From assembly GCA_963669155.1 (NCBI GenBank), contig OZ022577.1:7924947-7988946 (forward strand): 64,000 nt of DNA. Direction: 5' to 3'. Position 1 is the stretch's first letter. Each line of letters starts with the position of its first letter. Source of the stretch: Arbacia lixula. Its lineage: Eukaryota > Echinodermata > Echinoidea > Arbacioida > Arbaciidae. Positions 26,101-38,100 of the stretch are shown piece by piece. Position numbers and translations under genes: made by a program. A model generated the notes under the pieces. It saw nothing but the letters and a program-made list of their open reading frames with translations, had not been told where the DNA came from and searched no databases.

Positions 26101-29100
26101 TGTTTTAACGAGAACACTTCTTCTCCACTTATTAAATCTTTAAACCAAATGCCCCTGCTTCACAGCTTCTTCATATTACCTGCGTTAAGTCGAGCCCATC
26201 TTGACCAAGGGTTCTCATGTACGTAGCCAGAGACTTATTGTATCTTGTGAACCACTGGATCTGAAATCCGAAAGACAAGCTTTATTTATTAATGTGCCAA
26301 AGTGGAATATATCCATTGATATCCATTTTGTCTGGCACACCAAGGGTAAATAAGAACTTGACAATATTGCATTGTACCATTTGCAATACCGTTGTAATGG
26401 TCGTAAATATATCCTTTCTAAGAAATTGTATTTGAGTGAATAATGAAGTGATACTAATACGATAACGTTGATCTATAAAGTGCATAATAAAACAGTACAA
26501 TAAATCAAATAAACCTGTACATTAAACAAACATACAAATGACATGCATATAATCAAGAACTCAAGAAAAGGTGAGTTTTCCCAGCCAAAAGTCAAGAGAT
26601 CACATTTCCCTAATTTTCCTTTGAAAGTTCAGCCAATGCAGAGATAATCCTTTGACTCATGGATGCTTATTATCCATACTGTAGATTAAAAAGATAAAGT
26701 ACAGATTGGTCACAGGGACAGGAAATGTAATGTGGGGTATATACATGTGCATATGGTGGCTAATGGCTGGTGAATATCAAATCCTACCTCTTGCTCTGAC
26801 AGATTCAACTTGACCTCTGCAGGAAGAACACTTCCAAACTCCCATCTCATCTCACGAATCATCGCTAAGCGGTTGTGTCTGAGAATGAAGCAAAATAATC
26901 AATGAACTGAAATTAAAAGTCAAAATTGCAGATAAAAATGCAATGTTTTCTTACAAGATATGTTACGGAAATCATTCTAGATATATCAACAATATCTTCA
27001 AATAACAATCGCTTTTCCTACATAAAATGTTTGATCAAAAAGAAAATCAGTATTCCATTGTGCTTAAGAAGAATATTAATACTTAACACATATGGCACAG
27101 TATGGAGTATCAAAGTGTGATATGAACATGTTGTCAAGACATCTAGTTCTAAACTACAGTATGTGGGTAGAGCATAGAGCAGTGTTCATGGCAAGGATTC
27201 TCATTGGGAGTGCACAACACTAGCCCATGAGTTGATGTCAGACCAGTTAATCTGGGATGTTGTTTAGAACCACAAACCTGCATATGACTGGATGTAATGA
27301 AACTCTACAATGCATGTATACGGTGCTCTATACAAATAGGGTCACCTTTAGACTAACTGTAACTATCCATTTTACTTTTAACTGACAAATGAATCCCACA
27401 CAGTGTGCATATTTTCACAGAATTTGTTAATCAGTCAACAGTAACAATAGAGTACATGAAAAAGCATAAGAAGCAGATTCGTACAAGTAGGCCAGAAGGC
27501 AACGTTTGTTCCTCTCCAGGCAGGTGTGCCGAAACTGGACAGCAGGTAGTAAGTCCTTCTCTCCTTGGACTGTAGCTTCTCTGAAGTAAGCAAACAAGGA
27601 CAAAGCAAACCATTAACATAATATTAAAACAAGGTGTGAACTTCTTTTATTGATACAGAAAATATAATATCAAAGGACACTTCTGGATTCTCTGCACAGT
27701 GCACAGTATGATTCCACCTTAATTTCATCATAGAAATAATTTTTTTTACAGTGCATAAAAATCAGTGTCCTGGGCTGATAACAAAATTGGTAAAAAAAAT
27801 CTTTAAATGAGAGTTAGTAATCTTTTATTTTATGTATGGTTTGACTTTTGTGCATAAACTTTGCATGATCAGAATGAAAATCATCTATTTTACTTCACTG
27901 TGGATGCGCCCATGTGTCCAAAATAAAAATAAATTACTTACACGTCAGTCTGGTTTTGGTCATAGAGGGCAGTCATTTCCTCTAGAACTTGCCGTACACG
28001 CTCCTCCTGAAAGAAGGAAAACACAAACAGACACATGCTGGTAAATCAGGATCAGGAGAGATGAGATACAGACATGCCAACACTCCTGTAATAGGAGTTC
28101 CTCTCACACTCACCAGCCAAGCAACCTTTTTCTCAAGCATTTACAGCTTGTCGGACAAAGAAAAAAAATAAATTAAGTTCCCTGTAGGCTAAATCGTTGC
28201 CACATAGTTATACTTTTTAACTGCATCCATTCATGCTCACGTACGTAACTACATCCCACGCAATCACCGTACACTCTCGTGATCGCTCACTAATAATGAA
28301 ATCCCAACACTCAGGACAGCTTCAAATGGATCATTTTTTCTTATCCGACCGAAAACTTGTCCGCAAAATCAAAATCTGGTCTCTAGCTGGTCTCTGAAAT
28401 TGGCATAAGTCTCTATGGTTCACCTAGCCCCGGGACTGCTCCCGCGCAGCGGGAGCGTCCTGAGGGCTCGCCCCCGATTTCCCGAAATGTCGGGTGCGAT
28501 TAATGAATAATCGACCCGTGCACATGGATGAATTACTCATTTCAAGTATATTTATCACATTATATGAATGGTTGAATGTAACTTCCATATGTCTGAAGTA
28601 AGAAAATGATGGAAAATATTGAGTAACGTAACCAATTTCCCCTTCATGTGTCTGTCTAATCATGGTCTAACAAAACGAAGTCCCTTCCAGACTGCCATCT
28701 TGGCTGTTTAATAACTTCGTAGGCATGCGCAAAATAATATTCATGATGATGACGCTTTCGCTCTGATGACCGTATTTAGCGCTATTGATGAATATGCATG
28801 AGAAAAGTGATTTTTTATTGTTTTGATTGTGCAAATTATCAACCTGATTTTCATTAATTGTGTCATTTAAAGTGACCAAAATATGATTAAATTCTATGTT
28901 ATAAACTTCAGTGGCGGATCAAGGATTTTGTAAGAGAAATAGTTCCGAATCTTCCAACTTTCCTAATACCGTGCACCACTGCACCATCACTGAAATCTAG
29001 CTTAGCGGGATGGCGTTATTGGGTTGAAAAAAGTGGCTCTTAAAAACAAAACAAAACAAAAAATTACGGACAAACATAAATATGCAAAATATAATAAATG

Positions 29101-32100
29101 CTCCAAAATAAAATTTTAAATAAAATGAAATAAAAATTGGAATATAAAATCTGTTCCAATAATAATGAAAAAAGAAAAAAACAATGATGTGAAAAGAGTG
29201 CTACGGTAATGGATTGTTGTTGAAAACGTAACACACACGAATCGTATAGAGAACTGGCGCATGCGCGTAAACTTCAAAAAGTCGGCAATCTTCAGATGCA
29301 TGTTTCCCAGCTGCATTAATTCCGACCGCCGTACGATGGTACGTTTTCAAGAAAAAAAAACCATCATGGACTAAAGGACATCAAGGACTTCAAAGCAACT
29401 ACGGAAGTATTCATGTAAGTATTCTCCGTAAGTGTGTCCAATAGCTTTAAGTTCTGCGCAATATAATTGATGATATTTTCCAAAATCATCACTGCTTATC
29501 TCAACTACCTTGCACCAATGCTCGGTGTGAAAGATATAGTTTCTGAAGTTTCGTGGTGACGTCAGAAGCGAGAGGCTTTATGACTGTCAAATTCTGGTCG
29601 CTAGAGGGCGACATAATTTAACTCGTGCAGCTCAAATTCCGAACATGGGAACGGACGCCATTTTAGGGGTTTGCAGTTAAATGACACCTTTTTTGGAAGA
29701 GCCAATGTTGTGAGTATTATTTCACAGTTATATCCATCATTTAATACATAGCACATAATTTGATGTGGAGAATGAGAGTAAAATGAATGCAGAAGTGGTA
29801 AATTTGAAGCCAAAAGTTGAGCTGTGTGCACATGTTTAGTACGTAGCGAAAGTCCGTATCAATGTAGTTGTACACGTATAAACGGACTTGCACTAAAGTC
29901 GCATACGTAATGACAAGGAAAGTGGATCTATTTGAATGAGTCAAAGATAAATAAGTTTAAGTCAAAGCTCAGTGGAAATATAAACTGAGAGCAGAGTTAT
30001 GTTACCAAAGAGAGGTCAAGAAGTAATTATGAAAGCCTATAAACCTCTCAGATAAATGAGGTCATGAAAGTAGGTCAGTGTGGATTTACAGTGCATTTGT
30101 GTATGTGTACATATACGCGTACAAGGCGTACGTTGTGTGAATAGTCAAATTACTGGCTTGATACAAAAGGTAATTTGGTGAAGAAAAGAATATAGAATAC
30201 TTTGTAGGTTGTTGGTGTACACAACCACTGGTTTGATATGAAACAGGAAAATTACTACAATTCATGTAGGTTGTCAGTGTGTTTACAACTGCTTGTTGAC
30301 ATGAAGCAAAGAGTTATGTTTTCAATCATGAAGTATACATCTTTAAGGCTATTTACAGGTACATACACAGATACATACATGTACAAGTACAGTATATGGA
30401 TTTAAGAAAGGTAGACAAAAGGAAAGAAAACAAAAACATGTATGACAAGTGTATCAGTATGACATTTAATGACATTTATTGTGATATACATGTGTTCAAA
30501 CATTTGTTGTGATACGATGAGTTATTTGGATATGTTTATCTTTGTTATTAAATTGCAGATTGAACAGTCAATCAGACACGGTGACATCCGTCGCTGTGAT
30601 GACCAGTCTGCCAGCTGGAACCGTCAACTTGTTTCGTGACAGGCTCGTTATTTCGACGTGTCTTGCTGTACCGCGCTATCCATGAACTGCGCCCCCTAGA
30701 ATTTTTAGAACCCTGAACTTTATACGTCAACATTTAGTTCAATAACAACGCTACAGAGCATCGGCAAGATGAGTCTACCTGACTTGAACGCTTTGAGGTT
30801 GGAGTTACGACCTGATGACTCCGTGAGTCAACGAGGAAGCGTTGCAAGTACGAAGGCGAGTAGTAGAGCGAGACGAGATGCTGCTGCTAGGAGAGCTGCC
30901 CTTCTAGCAGAACAACAGGTTCTAGAGGAACAGCAGGAGTTGGAGATTCAAGAGCTTAAGCTGAAACAGCAGATGATGAATCTCAAGATGAAAGCACAGA
31001 TCGCAAGTGCGGAAGCTGAAGAGAAGGTGTACGCTGAGTTGGAGAATAAGTCAGTAGCTGGGAAGTACGACGAGACGCTTCCATATCCAACGAAGGGTGT
31101 ACCAAAGCCAGCTGTTGAGTCAACACCCAAGTCGCCACCACCGGCAAGTAATCTGGAGATTACAGATGTAATGAAGACGACTCTTGAACATCAAAGGTCC
31201 CTAGTCACCATGATGCAGCTACCAAAGGCTGAAATGATGACATTTGATGGTGACCCACTTAAGTTCTGGGAGTTTTGGAGAGCCTTTGAAGTCAACGTAG
31301 ATGAAGTCGTGATCAGTGATGCAGCTAAACTGACGAGGTTACTTCACTACTGCAAGGGTGATGCACGGAAGGTTATACAGGCATCTTCTGCCATGCACCC
31401 TGCGGAAGGCTATGAGAGAGCCAAGGCACTGTTGAAGCAACGTTTTGGCAACAAGCACAAAGTCACAGAGGCTTGGATACGCAAGGTGACGCATGGTAGT
31501 GTCATCCCACCTCATAATGGACCAGCGCTGAGAAGTATGGCCGACGAGTTGCAAGTCTGCTACGAAACCCTGGTCGCTATGGGACATGAGGAGGAGATGG
31601 GTTTTCAGAGCTTGTTGGTTCCGATAGTGGAGCGACTACCAAACCACCTGCGCTACAGATGGATAAGGACGACGAAGGGTATAATGAGGTCAGATGACCG
31701 TACACCCACGATGAGAGACTTGGTTACCTTCGTCGATGATGTTGCTGATGAAGAGAATGATCCAGTATTTGGACCAGCCAACTGGAAGAGTAAGAAGGAT
31801 CAACAAGTAGTTAGACGGAAACCAGCATCACAGAGATATGGTAGTTCTTACTCAACCAACGCTAGCAACATGACTAGATGCGACAACTCGAGTGACACAA
31901 GAAGCAGCACCACGAGAAGTGGCAACTCATTTAGTGTTAGCAACACAGCCGGAAGTGTCAACTCGAGTACTCCAGACAATGCAACCAGACGTGAGAATCG
32001 AAAGTGTTATCTCTGTAACGGAGATCACACTCTGTTCGGATGTCAACGATTCAAGCAGATGTCGCCGACTGATAGACTACAGTTTGCTAAGAAGGCAGGA

Positions 32101-35100
32101 CTGTGTTTCAACTGCTTGAATAAAGGACATATGACACGAGCATGTAACCTCAACCGAACGTGTTCTGTCGCTGGATGTAAGATGAAGCACACCAAATTCT
32201 TGCACATCAAGCCGACGCAAGAACAGCTGCGAGGAAGTGCTCAAGTCCTGTCTGAGTCTGAAAGTGAGGAGCAACCGGTAGCGGTACACTTGCTGAACTC
32301 CCAGTCGGTCAACGCGCAGAGTCACGTCACAGGGGCCGGGCAGTTGAAGGTAGCTCTACCGATTGTACCAGTGCGAGTGCTTGCTCCTGAAAGCGACACC
32401 GTCGTAGACACGTTTGCATTGCTGGATACCGGATCAACGAATACGTTCTGTACGGAAGAGTTAGCCAGCAGACTTCGAGTTACTGGGAAGAAGCAGACTC
32501 TGTCTTTATCTACGCTGGAGCAAGCTGATAGTCGGTTGCAGTGTTCTGAGATCAGTCTGAAGGTACAGGGAGCTACGTCTGGTGAGATGATTAGCCTCCC
32601 AAGAGTGTTCACCAAGCAGGCGATCAACGTTAGCAGTGACGACATAAAGAAGGAAGATGTATCCCAGTGGTCTCACTTGAAGGATTTGAACATCCTTGAT
32701 TATTCGAAGCTTCAGAAGGTAGACCTGTTGATAGGTCAAGATGTTCCGGAAGCGTTAGCGCCGATGGAGGTCAGGCGAGAACAGGATGGTCCTTACGCTG
32801 TACGGACGAAGCTTGGCTGGGTGTTGAACGGACCAGTGGGGTACAAAGAACCACAGCAGGTGTCCAGTGTTACGACGAGTTTTGTTAGCAGTATCTGTCT
32901 GGATGAGCAAGTCCGCAAGTTTTGGGAGTTGGAAGGAGGTAGCATGTTGGGGATAGGAACTGGGATGTCTATAGCCGACAAGAAGGCAGTGAAGATATGG
33001 GAGGAAAGCATCACGAAAGATCAAGGGCATTACCAGTTAGCTATTCCATTCAAAGAACGCCCTCCGCATCTAGCGAATAACAGACATGTGGCCGAGCGAC
33101 GTCTCGAAAGTCTTGGAAGAAGACTAGCAAGGGATAGCGACTTGCACAGCCAGTACAAGGATGGTGTCGAGGACCTTTTGAAGAAACACTACTCAGAAGA
33201 GGTTGATGAAGATGCTCCGGAACCGGAGGGAGGTACATGGTACATACCACATCAGCCAGTCTTCCACCCCTTAAAGGGGAAAGTTAGGATTGTGTTTGAC
33301 TGCGCTGCAAAGTGTGAAGGGATGTCTCTAAACGACGTCGTGATGCAGGGCCCGGACTTAACCAATAAGTTACTGGGTGTTCTTTTGAGGTTTCGTCAGG
33401 CACCAATCGCTGTCATGGCTGACGTTGAAGCCATGTTTCATCAAGTCAGAGTCCCTTCCACTGACAGAGACGTGCTCAGGTTCTTATGGTGGCCAGATGG
33501 AAATCTACAGGCGAAGCCCAAGGCCTACAGGATGTGCGTTCACCTCTTCGGTGGAACGTGGAGCCCGAGCGTGTGCAGCTACGCCCTTCGTCGAACAGCA
33601 GTCGACAGAGCAGACGACGATGGTAGAAGTGAAGCCGCAAGAGTTATTGTGAATAACTTCTACGTAGACGACTGTTTGGTGTCGGTCGAGAGTGAGAGTG
33701 CAGCCACGAAACTGGTATCGGACTTGATGACTCTGCTCAGGGAAGGCGCCTTCAGGTTAACGAAGTGGATCAGCAATAATCCATCAGTACTAGAGTCGAT
33801 ACCGGAAGAAGAGAGGGCCAAAGATGTTAAGGGTCTCGATCTCAATCACGATGCACTACCAGTAGAGAGAGCTCTTGGAATTTGCTGGGATGTAGAGCAG
33901 GATTGCTTTCTGTACAAGTTCACACCCAAGAGTAAGCCGATGACGAGAAGAGGAATACTGAGTGTGCTGTCATCAGTATATGATCCAGTCGGATATGCTA
34001 GTCCATTCACTCTGAGAGCTAAGATTATTCTACAAGAGCTCACTAGAAGCAAGTTAGGATGGGATGAGAAGATACCAATCTTCCAGATGCAACAATGGAC
34101 TGAGTGGTTGCAAGACCTACCTAAGATGGCTGACTTTCAGGTCAACAGGTGCATTAAGCCACACGATTTCGGACCGGTCAAGGACTGTCAGTTGCATCAC
34201 TTTGCTGACGCATCGGAGATGGCGTATGGTGCAGCCTCATACATTGTGGTGAAGAATGCTGAGGGTCAGACACATAGCAGCTTGATTGTCGCCAAGTCAC
34301 ATCTTGCTCCACTGAAGAAGATGACAATTCCACGACTCGAATTGACGGCTGCAACACTTTCTGTGAAGCTCGATGCCATGTTGAAGAGAGAACTCGAGAT
34401 CCCGATCAACCGTTCAATATTTTGGACGGATAGTACCATTGTGTTGCAGTATATCAGAAATGAAGAGAAACGGTTCAACACGTTCGTGGCCAATCGTATT
34501 GCAACCATTAGAGAACAGTCTGAACCAGAACAGTGGCACTATGTAGATTCCGGTTCCAATCCAGCAGATGACGCTACACGGAGTATGAGAGCAGAAGCGT
34601 TAAAGGAAAACACTACATGGCTGGAAGGACCAGAATTCATTCGTCAAGATGACGCATGTTGGCCAGAGGACCCAACCACTACCACGCAACTTGATGAGAG
34701 AGATCCTGAAGTTAAACGCAACAAGAGTGCACAGGCGTTTGTGACAGATGCTGCAGTGGAAGTTAACGCTGTTGACAAGTTGCTGAATCATCATTCATCA
34801 TGGTACAAGCTGCGAAGGGCAGTGGCTTGGATATTGAGACTACGACACTACTTGCGTAGCAAGACACAAGGAAAGGACTGTGATGTCAGAAAGCCACTTA
34901 CCACAAGTGATATGATGGCGGCGGAGGAAGCTGTCATTAGGTACATACAACGACAACATTATGCCGACGAGTATAAGGTGCTGCAAGATGATGGAAATCA
35001 TGGAGACAGGAAATCATCTCGGGTGACGAGATCCAGTTCACTCTCAAAGCTGAACGTCCATCTCTCCACTAAAGGACTGATATGTGTCGGAGGACGTTTG

Positions 35101-38100
35101 ACGAATGCACCACTGAAGGAAGAGAGCAAGCATCCAATGGTTCTTCCACCCAAGCATCATGTGGTAGAACTGCTGGTGAGACATTTTCACATGATATCTG
35201 GTCATTCAGGGAAGGAGTATGTGTTGTCCCTAATACGACAGAGATACTGGCTGGTGAGAGGAAGATCGGCAGTACGTCGAGTTCTACGAAATTGCTTTAC
35301 GTGCAAACGTCTACATGCAACTCCAGTAGACCAAAAGATGGGAGATCTACCTGCAGACCGGGTGACACCAGAGAAACCTCCCTTCAGTAACGTCGGAGTT
35401 GATTGTTTTGGTCCCTACTACGTGAAACAAGGAAGGAGTGAAGTAAAACGATATGGCTGTATCTTCACATGTCTCCTCATCAGGGCAATACACATAGAAG
35501 TACTGCATTCCATGGAGACAGACTCTTTCCTGAACGCTTTGCAAAGATTTGTATCTCGACGTGGACAACCAGAAATCATCAGATGTGATAATGGTTCAAA
35601 CTTTGTGGGAGCCGAGAAAGAGTTGAAAGAAGGGCTACAACGATGGAATCAGAAACAAATCCAGGAGGATTTGCTCCAGAAGGGAATTGACTGGCGGTTT
35701 AATCCTCCTACAGCATCTCACATGGGCGGAGTGTGGGAACGACAAATCAGGACCACAAAGAAAGTCTTGAGTGCAGTTATGAAGCAACAAGTTCTGACTG
35801 ACGAGGGACTAACCACTCTTATGTGCCTCGTGGAGTCAATAATCAATGGACGCCCACTAACAGTAACTTCTGACGACGCAAGGGATCCAGAGCCGTTAAC
35901 GCCAAATCATCTACTGCTGATGAGAACGGGCAACACTCTACCACCTGACGTGTTCGAGAAGCATGATCTGTATGGCCGTCGACGATGGCGTCAGACTCAA
36001 TATCTGGCGGATGTTTTTTGGCGCAGGTGGACGAGAGAATATCTGCCAACCTTGCAGTACAGGCAGAAATGGCAGAGAGAAAAGAGAAATCTGACGGCAG
36101 GAGATGTTGTGCTGATAGTCGACAATCTACTAAGAAACAAGTGGCTGCTGGGACGGGTAACAGAAACCTTTCCTGGGAAGGATAAGCTCGTGAGATCAGT
36201 TGAGGTGAAGCATGCTGCCGGAACCCTGGTGAGACCTGTCCAAAAAGTATGCCTGTTGGAGGAAGTTCGCGATATCAAGCGAAGTTAGCGATATCAAGAG
36301 AAGTTCGCGCTAGCGAGAGAAGTTAGCGTTAACAAGCAAGGTTAGCGGTATCAAGCGATGAGCTGGATAGACCAGTTTAGTGCGAATTGATAGGAGGGCA
36401 GTTATTATTTATAGTGTTAAATTGATATACCCCTAATTTATACTTAAAGGGGTAGAGGTGCGAGCCTAGCGCCGCCTCATGAAATCTGCCCAAGCGACGA
36501 GGATGTGAGCGAAGCATCAACACATGAAGTGTTCATTTATGCATAGTTGATAGAGGTATTGGGTATGTGCCCATGCGAAAGAGGTGCGAGCCTAGCGCCG
36601 CCTCATGTATAATGAAGTGTAATGTAACAAGGAAATGGGCAATGGTTAGAAGTGTTTACATAGTTGCGTCCTAGTAGAGTTGTAAAGAACGCAATGTGAA
36701 AGAAATATTAAGTGTGATGATATTTCAGTTCGATATGTGGGTTAACGCGGTGATACATTCGCTGTTTCGCTAGACAGAAAAGCTGTAGCGTATCGCGACA
36801 GAATTTCTACACTGCAAAGAACAATTAGCGAATCCAGGTGCCAGTATGCAGAAACGGGATAGATCTACACTCGCGTCTGCTAAGGTGAAAAAGTCGGTCT
36901 GTCAAGAAAAGACTCAGATGAATGGTAGCTAGCGACAAGAGACAATTCAGCGATGGTAGCTAGCGACAAGAGACTAGCGACAAACTCATGAAGATGGACT
37001 CAGTAAAAACTGTATGTAATGTGTAGAATATCAGTATGATCAAGACAGAACGATTACAAGTGAAGCAGACTTTGTAGTTATTGCATGCATTTGTACATTA
37101 TCACATGTACATGTGGTGGGAATCTGGCCGACACAAATTTAATGCTGTGAACCTGTTTTAACAGTGCTTCTTTGATGCAAATTATGTTTTTGGCAAGAAA
37201 AAGATGAAGAAAATATTGTCTCTTGAGCTTGTAGTGCTCAACATTTATTTGGCGATGTAAACAAGGCATAAATAAGCTAATAAGATTATTTGGTTCATAA
37301 TCACGACCGCTAGATTCTGACCAGAAGTGCATAATATACATAATTAATTTGACATGTTATATGCAGCATCGTTTCAAAGAGATGAAGTAAGATTTATATT
37401 TGTTTACTTGACAGTGAAATTCCTCCTTTATATGAGAGGAGTTTGAGTAGAATTTGTAGTTCAGATGACATAGAAACTCAGAAAGGAAAAGAGTTATCAT
37501 GTTACACGATTTATTTACGTACCAGTGATTTCAAGGTTCATTGGGTCTGTATGTGTGTAATTTATGACAAAGGAAACTCAAAGAAGGCTCATTGGGGGCC
37601 GGAGGTGTTAAAATCCATCTTTAATATAGAATGGTAGAACAGTGCTGATAATTTAGCAGACACATGTATGTACTCTATTTGAGCACTTTGCAAATTTTTT
37701 CGCAAATTTACAGCATTATTATAGAGTAATAGAGTTATAATGTAGCAGGTACTAAAGGTATTGAAAGAACCAAAATGCATACCAACATATTGAATGAACG
37801 CAATGGATGTTGCTATGGCAACCATATTTCAGGATGTGATAGAAACTTCAGAAAGCATAAGCAAGGGTGTAAATGTTTAGTATAGACCTCACATTTAGGG
37901 GCCGGTGTGAAAGATATAGTTTCTGAAGTTTCGTGGTGACGTCAGAAGCGAGAGGCTTTATGACTGTCAAATTCTGGTCGCTAGAGGGCGACATAATTTA
38001 ACTCGTGCAGCTCAAATTCCGAACATGGGAACGGACGCCATTTTAGGGGTTTGCAGTTAAATGACACCTTTTTTGGAAGAGCCAATGTTGTGAGTATTAT

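Noticed and set aside
29601-29944. Small minus-strand frames repeated at 37981-38324
   Set aside because: They lie inside the BEL/Pao LTRs and recur only because the LTR is duplicated.
30733-30768. Primer-binding site of the BEL/Pao element
   Set aside because: No TGG-starting tRNA complement is visible next to the 5' LTR, so none is called.
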